This document shows positions 12,101 through 24,320 of a DNA stretch of 64,000 nt, in pieces; position 1 is the stretch's first letter; every line of letters begins with the position of its first letter. The DNA is taken from assembly GCA_024529925.1 (NCBI GenBank), contig JAFEUB010001103.1:1331001-1395000 (forward strand), given 5' to 3'. The DNA is from Ophthalmolycus amberensis. Taxonomy: Eukaryota; Chordata; Actinopteri; Perciformes; Zoarcidae. The position numbers and the translations under genes are program-made. The notes under the pieces are model-generated. The model saw only the letters and a program-made list of their open reading frames with translations, had not been told where the DNA came from and ran no database searches.

Positions 12101-15100
12101 TTTTCGACATGCTATACTATGACTTTTTCGACATGCTATACTATGACTTTTTCGACGTGCTATTCTATGACTTTTTATGACTTTTTTCGACATGCTATAC
12201 TATGACTTTTTCGACATGCTATACTATGACTTTTTGACTTTTTTCGACATACTATACTATGACTTTTTTATGACTTTTTTTCGACATACTATACTATGAC
12301 TTTTTCATGACTTTTTTTCGACATACTATACTATGACTTTTTTATGACTTTTTTTCGACATACTATACTATGACTTTTTTATGACTTATTTTCGACATAC
12401 TATACTATGACTTTTTTATGACTTTTTTTCGACATACTATACTATGACTTTTTTATGACTTATTTTCGACATACTATACTATGACTTTTTTATGACTTTT
12501 TTTCGACATACTATACTATGACTTTTTTATGACTTTTTTTCGACATACTATACTATGACTTTTTTATGACTTATTTTGACATACTATACTCTGACTTTTT
12601 TATGACTTTTTTTCGACATACTATACTCTGACTTTTTTATGACTTTTTTTCGACATACTATACTATGACTTTTTTATGACTTTTTTTCGACATACTATAC
12701 TGACTTTTTCGACATGCTATACTATGACTTTTTCGACATGCTATGACTTTTTATGACTTTTTTCGACATACTATACTATGACTTTTTCGACATGCTATAC
12801 TATGACTTTTTGACTTTTTTCGACATACTATACTATGACTTTTTCGACATGCTATACTATGACTTTTTGACTTTTTTCGACATACTATACTATGACTTTT
12901 TTATGACTTTTTTCGACATACTATACTATGACTTTTTTATGACTTTTTTTGACATACTATACTATGACTTTTTTATGACTTTTTTTCGACATACTATACT
13001 ATGACTTTTTTATGACTTTTTTTGACATACTATACTATGACTTTTTTATGACTTTTTTTCGACATGCTATACTATGACTTTTTTTCGACATGCTATACTA
13101 TGACTTTTTCGACATGCTATACTATGACTTTTTTCGACATGCTATACTATGACTTTTTATGACTTTTTTCGACATGCTATACTATGACTTTTTCGACATG
13201 CTATACTATGACTTTTTCGACGTGCTATTCTATGACTTTTTATGACTTTTTTCGACATGCTATACTATGACTTTTTCGACATGCTATACTATGACTTTTA
13301 GACTTTTTTCGACATACTATACTATGACTTTTTTATGACTTTTTTTCGACATACTATACTATGACTTTTTCATGACTTTTTTTCGACATACTATACTATG
13401 ACTTTTTCATGACTTTTTTTCGACATACTATACTATGATTTTTTTATGACTTTTTCGGCATACTATACTGTGACTTTTTTATGACTTTTTTTGACATGCT
13501 ATACTATGACTTTTTGACTTTTTTCGACATACTATACTATGACTTATTTATGACTTATTTTCGACATACTATACTATGACTTTTTTATGACTTTTTTTCG
13601 ACATACTATACTATGATTTTTTTATGACTTTTTCGGCATACTATACTATGACTTTTTTATGACTTATTTTGACATACTATACTCTGACTTTTTTATGACT
13701 TTTTCGACATGCTATACTATGACTTTTTTCGACATGCTATACTATGACTTTTTCGACATGCTATACTATGACTTTTTCGACATGCTATACTATGACTTTT
13801 TTCGACATGCTATACTATGACTTTTTCGACATGCTATACTATGACTTTTTCGACATGCTATACTATGACTTTTTCGACATGCTATACTATGACTTTTTTC
13901 GACATGCTATACTATGACTTTTTATGACTTTTTTCGACATGCTATACTATGACTTTTTCGACATGCTATACTATGACTTTTTCGACGTGCTATTCTATGA
14001 CTTTTTATGACTTTTTTCGACATGCTATACTATGACTTTTTCGACATGCTATACTATGACTTTTAGACTTTTTTCGACATACTATACTATGACTTTTTTA
14101 TGACTTTTTTTCGACATACTATACTATGACTTTTTCATGACTTTTTTTCGACATACTATACTATGACTTTTTCATGACTTTTTTTCGACATACTATACTA
14201 TGATTTTTTTATGACTTTTTCGGCATACTATACTGTGACTTTTTTATGACTTTTTTTGACATGCTATACTATGACTTTTTGACTTTTTTCGACATACTAT
14301 ACTATGACTTATTTATGACTTATTTTCGACATACTATACTATGACTTTTTTATGACTTTTTTTCGACATACTATACTATGATTTTTTTATGACTTTTTCG
14401 GCATACTATACTATGACTTTTTTATGACTTATTTTGACATACTATACTCTGACTTTTTTATGACTTTTTCGACATGCTATACTATGACTTTTTTCGACAT
14501 GCTATACTATGACTTTTTCGACATGCTATACTATGACTTTTTCGACATGCTATACTATGACTTTTTTCGACATGCTATACTATGACTTTTTCGACATGCT
14601 ATACTATGACTTTTTCGACATGCTATACTATGACTTTTTCGACATGCTATACTATGACTTTTTTTCGACATGCTATACTATGACTTTTTCGACATGCTAT
14701 ACTATGACTTTTTTCGACATGCTATACTATGACTTTTTATGACTTTTTTCGACATGCTATACTATGACTTTTTCGACATGCTATACTATGACTTTTTCGA
14801 CGTGCTATTCTATGACTTTTTATGACTTTTTTCGACATGCTATACTATGACTTTTTCGACATGCTATACTATGACTTTTAGACTTTTTTCGACATACTAT
14901 ACTATGACTTTTTTTCGACATACTATACTATGACTTTTTCATGACTTTTTTTCGACATACTATACTATGACTTTTTTATGACTTTTTTTCGACATACTAT
15001 ACTATGACTTTTTCATGACTTTTTTTCGACATACTATACTATGATTTTTTTATGACTTTTTCGGCATACTATACTGTGACTTTTTTATGACTTTTTTTGA

Positions 15101-16160
15101 CATGCTATACTATGACTTTTTGACTTTTTTCGACATACTATACTATGACTTATTTATGACTTATTTTCGACATACTATACTATGACTTTTTTATGACTTT
15201 TTTTCGACATACTATACTATGATTTTTTTATGACTTTTTCGGCATACTATACTATGACTTTTTTATGACTTATTTTGACATACTATACTCTGACTTTTTT
15301 ATGACTTTTTCGACATGCTATACTATGACTTTTTTCGACATGCTATACTATGACTTTTTCGACATGCTATACTATGACTTTTTCGACATGCTATACTATG
15401 ACTTTTTCGACATGCTATACTATGACTTTTTTCGACATGCTATACTATGACTTTTTCGACATGCTATACTATGACTTTTTCGACATGCTATACTATGACT
15501 TTTTCGACATGCTATACTATGACTTTTTCGACATGCTATACTATGACTTTTTGACTTTTTTCGACATACTATACTATGACTTTTTTATGACTTTTTTCGA
15601 CATACTATACTATGACTTTTTTATGACTTATTTTGACATACTATACTATGACTTTTTTATGACTTTTTTTGACATACTATTCTATGACTTTTTTATGACT
15701 TTTTTTCGACATGCTATACTATGACTTTTTCGACATACTATACTATGACTTTTTCGACATGCTATACTATGACTTTTTGACTTTTTTCGACATACTATAC
15801 TATGACTTTTTCGACATGCTATACTATGACTTTTTCGACGTGCTATTCTATGACTTTTTATGACTTTTTTCGACATGCTATACTATGACTTTTTCGACAT
15901 GCTATACTATGACTTTTTGACTTTTTTCGACATACTATACTATGACTTTTTTATGACTTATTTTGACATACTATACTATGACTTTTTTATGACTTATTTT
16001 GACATACTATACTATGACTTTTTTATGACTTTTTTTCGACATACTATACGATTACTTTTTATGATTTGTTTGACATACTATACCATGACTTTGTAATGAC
16101 TTATTTCGACATGCTATACTATGACTTTTGATGGGGATTTTTCAACATACTATGATATGA
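9102..16160. repeat. 7-kb AT-rich tandem array (37-bp and 24/25-bp units)
   Basis: One 19-bp core, cgacatRctatactatgac, is repeated well over 200 times head to tail. The long unit is core + T6 + atgac + T7 (37 bp). The short unit is core + T5 or T6 (24/25 bp). Long units usually carry A at the R position and short units G. From 9102 to about 10740 nearly all units are long; from there to 16060 blocks of short and long units alternate. Copies are almost identical except for a few recurring variants (atactctgac, cgacgtgctattctatgac, cggcatactatactgtgac). The left edge is abrupt; the right edge degrades after about 16040. Open frames such as the repeated FFDMLYYD series arise only because 24 is divisible by three; they are not genes. 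Confidence 0.97.
13218..14797. repeat. two adjacent higher-order repeat blocks inside the array
   Basis: The rare marker cgacgtgctattctatgac occurs at 11075, 12153, 13218, 13983, 14798 and 15836. Spacings are 1078, 1065, 765, 815 and 1038 bp. The order of long, short and variant units is nearly the same in the blocks 13218-13982 and 13983-14797; the second is longer by about two short units. This is higher-order organisation, like that of centromeric satellites. Confidence 0.8.
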
Positions 16161-16269
16161 GCCAAGGTTACTGGCATACTCCTGGCTGACTGGTGTCCGG
16201 TCGCAGAAAAATAAGATTAATGAAATAAAACTTCAGGCAAAGCCAGTGACATGAGGTTGGTGACTGTTG

Positions 16270-16670
16270 TGTCCTCATCTTTACAGAAACCTTTCTCAAT
16301 CGTGGTTCCGGAAAAAGCTGCTTGACTTCAGAACAGATGTCAGGACTTCTGTGGGACTAGAGGAGGTGGACTCCGTGTTTTCATCATGATGCACAAACAC
16401 AGTCAAAGTTAATGGACAATTGTATCCTGATGTTGAATTTTTAATGTTATGATATCGACCATATGATCTGCCCAAAGAATTGCTTTTGTTGCTGCTGTTT
16501 ACATTCCGTATGATGCATATTGAAAGAAATGCACTGCAGGAATTCATTACTGTTCTTGTTTTGTTTGTCATGTCTTTCTTCTGTTTCAAATTGGCTACAA
16601 CTGCAGTTAGTTGTGCATTCCTGTGTTGCATAATAACTAAATGATGCTTGAATACTTGAGTCCTCATAAC
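16270..16670 (+). mobile_element. LINE endonuclease-domain fragment (degenerate)
   Basis: The plus strand translates, with stops, to FTETFLNRGSGKSCL, then after a frame change LRVFIMMHKHSQS, and finally RIAFVAAVYIPYDAY. These match in order the apurinic endonuclease part of fish non-LTR retrotransposons (T-E-T-W-L, R-G-G-G-hydrophobic, V-Y-I-P-P). In-frame stops and missing residues show it is dead. It interrupts the tandem array. The 128-residue open frame on the opposite strand (16682-16296) is its antisense shadow. Confidence 0.7.
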
Positions 16671-16688
16671 TTTTTTGATCATTTTCTA

Positions 16689-17445
16689 TATGCTATACTA
16701 TGACTTTTTCATGACTTTTTTACAACTTTTTCGACATGCTATACTATAACTATTGTGACTTTTCAGCATACTAACTTATACTATGACCTTTCTATGATTT
16801 TTTTGACATGCTATACTATGACTTTTTGACATACTATTCTGACTTTTTATGACTTGTTCCAACATACTATACTATGACTTTTTTATGATGTTTTCGATAT
16901 ACTATAACTTTTTTATGACTTTTTTCAAGAAATTATACTTGACTTTTTTTGACATACTATACTATGAATTTAAAAAAACTAAACGAAGACTTTTTATGAC
17001 TTGTTTTGACTAATTCATGACTTTATTTATGACATACTTTACTCTGACTTTTTTCAACATGCTATTTAGATCTCATCACTTACAAGAGCTATACAAATAA
17101 AATGTATTAACATTTTTATAATTATTAATATGACTTTATTTAAATACTTTACTATGACTTTGTTATGACTTTTTTAGACATAGCATTTTCCCAGAATGCT
17201 ATAATTTAACTTTTTTATGAAAATCTTTTGACATGCGATATCCCATGACTATTTTAGATGCTATAATATGACTTTTTAAAACTTTTTTAAACACACTAAA
17301 CTGACTTTTTTCAATTACTTTTATTACATACTCTACTATGAATTTTAATGACTTTTTTTACATGCTATACCATTACTTGTATGACTGTTTTTAGACATAT
17401 TATACTGTGGCTTTATTATGACCTTATTTTAAATACTATACTATT
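16689..17445. repeat. decayed right-hand tail of the tandem array
   Basis: Recognisable but diverged cores (gctatactatgac, catactatactatgaa, caacatgcta) separated by irregular T-rich spacers. Units differ by many substitutions and indels, and most have lost the CG dinucleotide. It is probably the old edge of the array, cut off by the LINE fragment. Confidence 0.8.
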
Positions 17446-18182
17446 ATATCTCGTCTTGGAAGCAGCTAAGCTGCTTGGGATGAGCCTCCATGTTTCTCTC
17501 CAGTTGATCCTCCAGTGTTTCCTGGAGGACAGAAAGGCAAAAAAACACATGACAGACACTCATTTCAAATATAAACATCACGTTATTTGACTGTTACAGT
17601 TTCCAGACTATTACAGACTATATCCTATAATTCAATGCATTTTCAAGAAGTTCAAAACAAAGCTTAAGAGGCCAACAATATTTTTTTACAATTTCAATAT
17701 TCAACAACATTTAACAAAATACAGCTGGTAATAAGAACGAATAGCCTCCCTCCGAGCTTCAGCACAGAGATGACGTCCTCTCAGTTGGTCTGTAGAACGT
17801 TTCTCTTCTTCCCAGACGTGGTCCTTTGAGGCTGCATATCTAAAAGTGTGTGACAAATAAAAGCACCTGTCCTAACATGCAACACAAATGACAGTTAAAG
17901 TAAAAACAACAGTAATACACAGAATTTATAGTTATATAATTGCATACTTGTCATGAATTAAATTGATGCACAAGATTTGGACAAACCTGAGAACTCTTCC
18001 ATAGTTCCCATAGTTCTATGCCAGAGGTTCCCAAACTGATCAACGACTGAGGAGTCCAAAATGTGACTACATAGGTTAACAACTACATTTTACATTATTG
18101 TAATGTGATGTGTATATGTAATGACTAATTGTTGTCTGTTATCAAATTAAATTAAATGACAATTTTGGGGATTTTAAATTAA
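17446..18182. other. intergenic, nothing recognised
   Basis: A/T-rich DNA without a recognisable exon or repeat of known type, except a short 'ccagaggttcccaaact' phrase near 18020 that resembles the end of a common fish DNA-transposon relic. Confidence 0.4.
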
Positions 18183-18209
18183 GATAGATAGATAGATAGA
18201 TAGATAGAC

Positions 18210-18274
<65 letters not shown>

Positions 18275-18275
18275 C
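18183..18275. repeat. (GATA)n microsatellite
   Basis: About 23 GATA units with a single GACA interruption. It abuts the 3' end of the LINE at 18276, the usual place for such a tail. Confidence 0.95.
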
Positions 18276-18890
18276 TTTATTCATCCCCAGGGGGACATTT
18301 GTTTGTTACAGCAGCAAAGATATACTTCAGCAGAGTACAAATAAAAATATTAACTATGAAAAATGCACAATGTATACAATAAAATAACAGAGTAGAACAT
18401 ATTAAATATAAAGAAAAGAAAATAACAATACAAATTGCACAGTATATACAATGAAATGGAATAGTATTAAATTAACTAACTAGGTAAACTGAACAGTAGC
18501 GCAAAGATCAACCAACAGCAAACAACAACAGTGTAGCGGTGTGTAGTCATGTGAAGGATGATCTGGCCAGAGGTGATTTATTATGAAGTCTTATTGCAGA
18601 GGGCAGGAATGTTCTCCTGTATCTGTCCTTGTGACAGCGGAGCTGGATGAGTCTGTTGGAGAAAGTGCTCCTCTGTCCCTGCAGTAGGTGGTGGAGAGGG
18701 TGGTCCGGGTTATCCAATGTGGATAATAGTTTCTTCAGTGTCCTCCTCTCCACCACCTCTTCCAGAGTGTCCAGTTTGCAGCCAATGATGGAGCCGGCCT
18801 TCTTAATCAGTTTATTAAGTCTGTTGGTGTCTCCGGCTTCAATGCTCCAAATGAAGGACTTGGGCCTGTTGGACTGCAATTGTTTTTCAG
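18276..18890 (-). mobile_element. 5'-truncated LINE: C-terminal ORF2 and 3' UTR
   Basis: The minus-strand frame 18879-18547 encodes 110 residues ending in a stop. The order W-S-I, R-L-N-K-L-I-K-K-A-G-S-I-I-G, DNPDHPLHHLL, and DRYRRTFLPSAIRLHN is the typical C-terminus of fish non-LTR retrotransposon polymerases. About 260 bp of A/T-rich 3' UTR follow, ending in the widespread tail that reads atactttattcatcccc on the plus strand, then the GATA tail. The 5' end stops near 18890, a normal 5' truncation. The ORF part is intact but lacks the catalytic domain. Confidence 0.8.
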
Positions 18891-20137
18891 CTCAGGTATC
18901 AACAGTGGAAAGTGTACCACAGTTTAGAAATCACTGGTCGATTCAATGAAACACTAAATAAATAAAGTGATCCGAATATTGAGTTGCATTCATTTCAAGT
19001 TGAACCATGTTGCTCGCGTTCAAGCCCTACATTTTCTGTCATCTCATTTAATTTCCATTTATTTTGCTGTTAATAATCAGTCACTATGTCATCCCTTGAG
19101 CAGTAGAAGATCTAATTGGAGAGGAGTGGATGTGACTTTGTTCTGATTGTTTTCTGCTTGTTGTTTTTTTTGTCTTTGGCATTCGCACACACTCGGTATA
19201 ATTTTAGCACAGATGGCACACCGTGGGTACCTTCACTCATCATGTCATGGAATGGTGTGGGTAATATGTTCCAGAATTATTTCAGCAATCACAATGCTGC
19301 AAACAAATGGGTTACAGACCAAATGGAGGTTTAATAATTAACTATAGAAACTATCAATATCTTGAAATCACTGGAACAAACCGATATGCCATTACTAGCA
19401 TATTTCTTCCTCCTCAAAGTAGATCATTCTGCCAAACAATGGCGCCGTCGCAGTATTTAAGCAGAAGGTAATGTGAGGCCATTACAGAAATAGGGGCATA
19501 ATATGCTGTAAATTAAAATTGCGCCACAAATAATAAAACTGCTGCTCTAGGTGTTACATATGCAGAGATTAATTGCAGTAACAAACCATAGGCAAGAGAA
19601 AATATATTAACAGAATCATCAGCAAGGGAAACAAGCAATGACCGTTGGTTCTTAAATTAAACTCTACAATCTTACACTGATTGTAAGTATTGTGTTTATC
19701 ATCAACTGTTAAATCTCTCCTGCCCGTGCCCATTATGTTTTTACTTCCTCATCCACAGGTGCCGTTGATTGCCTCCGACAATCACAGGAGGAATCTATAA
19801 CAAAAACAATGTCAAACATCATATACCTCTCACAACAATCTCTAGTTTTCTCCATTATTCGGGTTATTTTGACAGCAGGATTTAGAAATAAAACAAACTA
19901 ATAAATTATTATTTTTAGCACTCGTACACAACAGGCGCAGAGTTTACATTAGGCCTGCATATTTATATTGTTTACTTAATACTCTTCATTCAATAAGAAC
20001 ATTGAACAAAGGCTGAACATGCTGTTCAATGTGAATTTTAAAAACTTACCAAATCATTCAATTATTTTATTGTTATATGAGACAAAAATTGCAACCAATT
20101 GATTTTGGCATTCACAATCTTGTTTTTTTGCAACCAG
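18891..20137. other. intergenic, nothing recognised
   Basis: A/T-rich with scattered short open frames. I see no gene, RNA or named repeat. Confidence 0.4.
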
Positions 20138-20480
20138 TGAACGGACTTGACCATATTTGGACTGCGGAGGAGTGACGTAGAGACGCAGTATACAGCTCTG
20201 GAAGCGACCTGTCAATCATAAGGTAGCCCCGTCCTGAAGCATACTCCGATTGATGCTCTATTTTACTCTAAGTAGGACCATCATTTACGAAATGAACATC
20301 ATGCTGTATTGAAGACGACATAAAACTAGCAATTGAGACCATAAACTCCTGTTCATAATTTTTACTGAGGTAATGAATCAAGTGAGAAGTATAGAGTGAT
20401 TTCCTCAAAGACTTTTCTCAGACTTCTATTTGCAACCAGAGGAGTCGCCCCCTGATGGCTTCACTCCTCAGAACCGGAGT
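20138..20480. repeat. common teleost interspersed repeat (MITE/SINE-like)
   Basis: Contains phrases I associate with an abundant fish element: gacctgtcaatcataaggta, aatgaacatcatgctgtatt, aggtaatgaatcaagtgaga and ccagaggagtcgccccctg, in the usual order. Non-coding. The class is not certain from sequence alone. Confidence 0.6.
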
Positions 20481-20664
20481 GGGCGGAACTCTAAAGCATT
20501 TCTGCTCCACTGGGCGGGGTTTTCTCGTTTTGGATACTTTTTCATAGCTATAACTAATGACATTCCTGACCTCAGCTGCACTTGCTAATCAATTTTAGCA
20601 TACTGACAAAACATTAGATTGTGGAGTATATAGCACACACTATTGTTGGCTGCTGTACTCATCA

Positions 20665-20740
20665 TCAGCATGTTAGCATTGTCACTGTGAGCATGTTAGC
20701 ACGCTGGTGTTAGCATGAGGTAGCGCCTCGCGGAGTTGCT
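20665..20740. repeat. fragment of the 'gctaaca' fish repeat (reverse copy)
   Basis: Reads catgttagcattgtcac, then gagcatgttagcacgctgg. It is a partial reverse copy of the element seen at 23071-23255. Confidence 0.55.
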
Positions 20741-23070
20741 AGCATGGCTGTATTGTGTATGTGTTATTATAACTACTTATTCACCAATGTTACTTACTAC
20801 TGACATAAAGGAGTTGACTAAAGGCTACTTCTTCCACCACTGCTACAGCAGGTACAAGCCTTGATACAGTGAAAACAGTATGAACATTCAAATGAAGAGA
20901 TTGCTTCGTCTATTAGCTGCACATTCAGACGATCTTACTTTCACTTGGGTTTTTTTTTTCTGTTCGTTATTTTTTATCTCAGAGCAGCTCCTGTTTGACA
21001 TTCTTTGACCTTTGTCAACAATTGGAGGGGCAATCTCACTTTATCCTATCTTCAGACAGTCAATTCAGTTGGAATGTAGCGCGCATGTGGATAAATGTTT
21101 CACTTTTTATGGATTGCATCGCATTTAAAAACAAGGTTCGGTAATTCTGCCACCAATTTTAAAATGTCCTCTCTTCTTTGGATGTTAGATGCACGAATAG
21201 AGGCTGAGTGATAAACAGTGTGAGCATGTGTGTGGGAGTGGGAGTTTGATGATCCAAAAGGCAGTGTCCGTACAGGCAGCAGATAAGGAGAGCAATGGAG
21301 CAGAGAGCATCAAACCTCAACTCACATCACAGCCCGTACTGGACATCAATCTCCCAGCCAATTATTTCTCCAGTTTCTTTTCTGGATTAAAAGCTTGACT
21401 TTTCTTTTCCTTTTGCAGCTGTACTTTGTCAAAAGTTTCTTTCTCTTTCTTCTGCTCTCATTAACTGCATATATAATTATTTTATAATAATATATGATGT
21501 CGCTGCAACCAATAGTTATCCAGCTATCAGTTGTCTGCAAAACAACCAATGATTAGTTGATATATGATATATGAGGTATGTGTGCATTATGTGCACACGC
21601 TGTTCCTGCTGAGCAGAATGAGCTGCCAACATCAGACGTTATCTACATCAATGAGAAAAAGAGAGGGAACAGTTTGCACAAGAACATGCGCACATACTGT
21701 GTACACACACTGACCCATACAAATAACGCACAGGTCGACGTGCACAAGTAAACATATACTGTATTCACTAACACCCTTAAATTGCTGACATAATTGTTGT
21801 GTTTATATTCTTCACTGATAAATGTGCCATGTGTTTATTTGACCGTGGGGGTCTCCCTCACAAGCCGGATCCTGGGAAGATAACCACCGCAGGCCGTAAC
21901 CGTCACACAGTCCTCTGTGGAAAATACGGCTCATGGGGGTGAGAGGTGAAAGGTCAGGGTTGGGAGCCGTGCTTCCTCTCTGCTGGTCAAGACAAATCTG
22001 AACGAGCTCTGGACAACATGACAGAGTCCAGTCTAACATTTGTTCTCAGAACATAATCACAGCCGCAGCTTGTGTGGGATACTGTAATGAAGGGGGCCCC
22101 ACATGTGTAGGGGACCCTTGAGAATGGCGAGATGAGGCTATACTTAGCGTCACATCTTGCCTCCAACACTGAGCCCCAGGAGCATACAGCAACAAGATGT
22201 CCATGAGAGTGGAAAGGGTTGCAGGGAATTTAAACATTCCGACTCTCTCTCTCTCTCTGCTCTGTTCTATTCTGATCTGAGTCAATATGTTCCATGTGGT
22301 TGTGTTAATGCTGTCTGTCGGTGCATAATGAATCCAGGGCACAAGTTGTTTCTGGAGTTCTTTCTGTTATTTATTTATTTTCAACAGCACATTTAAAAAA
22401 CACCAGCCCACAAGTCCCTTAACCCCTCGACTCAAAGCAGCAGCACACACTGAAGCTCCGATGCCACAGGATGCCTGGCTACCATGTGTGTTTTTCTCCC
22501 ATGTATAACAGGAAGGAGGATGAGAAAGTATTGGCTTCGTATTGATCCCTCTCTTTAGTTTTTCTCTTACGCATGCTCACACACCAACACGCAGAGTCCC
22601 AGGGGTCACGACTCTGGTCGACCCCGAGCAGAGTTTATGAGGTCCGGGGAGCTCGGGCTCCTCCGAGGGGCCGTAAAGAAGCTATAAAGATGTTAACAGA
22701 TAGCCTGGTCCTTCGCTGCGAACGTTTGTGTTCACACAAATGAGCAAAAACATGTGGCACCAAAAAGTAGCCTAAAGACAACGTCACCGGTTCCTCAAGA
22801 GAATCATTTCTATTATTACTATTTGTCCGTTCTTACTGTACGGGTGTTGTTTGTGATTGTCAGTGTCCCAGCTTTTGTTTCAGGAAACAATGACTGTATC
22901 ACTTGGGGCCACATATACCAGCAGTTACCCAACTTGTTCTTTACAGACGCTGTTCTCACTTAAATGTCTAAAGCATGAGTCAGTCTCTGACTTGGTACAA
23001 CTTGGTTCAAGTAATTGAGTAAATTGTAGCACATGTAACAAGACTGAGGGGCTGTGCACAGGCACAGTGG
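20741..23070. other. intergenic between the array side and apool
   Basis: No exon recognised. It contains a (CT)n tract at 22243-22258 and otherwise unique-looking DNA. Short open frames around 21812-22342 overlap on both strands and lack homology I can recognise. Confidence 0.4.
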
Positions 23071-23255
23071 TGCTTTGAGCTAAACACTAACGTATGTAAC
23101 AATGAAAACATGCTGGTTTTTGGCGTGTGGTGTTTGCAGTGTTCACTATCTTAGTGCAGTGTTAGCATGCTGACATGTATTAATTAGCAAAACACAAAGT
23201 ACAGCTGATAGAAATGTCATCAGTTTTGCAAGTATTTGGTTGTAAAACACATTGA
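23071..23255. repeat. teleost interspersed repeat
   Basis: Contains tgctttgagctaaacact, gtgttcactatcttagt, gttagcatgctgacatg and aacacaaagtacagctga in the order found in a very common fish repeat. Its partner fragment is at 20665-20740 in the other orientation. Confidence 0.6.
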
Positions 23256-23806
23256 TAATATATATATATATCAAAAATTCAAAAATCAAACATTGAAATA
23301 TAATACAGAAAACTTAATACATGGAAAAGCTTTATGTATAGCAGAATCTAACCAAAGTCAAATCTCTGTGTGCACAGCTGATCTCAGATCAGCTATAGAG
23401 ACACACGAATGGTTTCCCTGAAGATTAAAGGCTTTTATGTGATTTGGGTGCGATTGAAGATCAAGTCAATCTCCTGTTGAGCAGCTAATTGTGTGATGAC
23501 TAGAGCTACACTTTCGTCCTTCATTTCTAATGAGGCTTTTGGAGGAGTTTGATGATCGTAATTGTTTTTGGAAGGCGTCTTTTCCGTCTGCGATATTACT
23601 TGCAGAGCTTTGAGGCCGAAGACAAAGTTCTTTGTTTGCAATGTTATGAATTAGAAGTTACGTGCTTGTGTGACAAATGTTTCAAGCCTGTGTGTGTGTT
23701 AAGCACTTACTGTGCAGGACAATAAATAACACAACTAACTACATGCAACACTGACAAATATGAAGTGACTTGACAAAGCACAACATTAAATCATGAAAAA
23801 TATAGA

Positions 23807-23812
23807 TTTATT
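23807..23812 (-). terminator. apool: candidate polyadenylation signal of apool
   Basis: Minus-strand AATAAA about 510 nt beyond the apool stop codon, followed by an A/T-rich stretch. It is plausible, but other hexamers may be used. Confidence 0.4.
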
Positions 23813-24320
23813 TTTGGTTCTAAACAACGACAATGTTTTGACGTCATAAAATGGAACAGCAATAGTGCATCTTGTAATCATTACCAGCACATGTGCAGTA
23901 CCCTCAGCATACCTACGCAGTGGGATAACCTGCAGGAAATAAACCTCCATGCACTCATGATTGTGAAAGTTGTCACACAAAAAAAGCCAATAATTATTAA
24001 ATGACACATACCGAGAGACAAATTCACAATCTGCCATCTGAGGATGAAAAGACTTGTAAACAGCTGTGGGTTTAATGTTTTCCATGTTCCCGTCTTACAT
24101 GAACTGACTCAGCTCTGGTGAAGTGAATTGCTGCTTTGCAATTTCTGTGGAAATATAAATTATGTGGGCCGAAGAAATGAGAATGGAAATGTTGATGAAA
24201 GTCTTCCTAACTCTTGCAAAATGACCTGTTTACTAGTGATACAGAGCGTCTGTGGATGTGAATGAGATGCGAGGCGGCAGTGTGGGAACCAGCTTTCTCC
24301 TGCGGCCCGGCTGTGGTCTC

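Noticed and set aside
12753..16096. Long plus-strand open frames encoding FFDILYYDFF / STCYTM repeats
   Set aside because: They are translations of the AT-rich tandem array; the 24-bp unit keeps any frame open. There are no splice, start or homology signs of a protein.
9102..16160. CRISPR-like array (regular 37-bp direct repeats)
   Set aside because: The parts between cores are the same T-rich spacer each time, not unique spacers, and the context is a vertebrate genome.
16296..16682. 128-residue minus-strand open frame
   Set aside because: It lies antisense to a recognisable LINE endonuclease relic on the plus strand.
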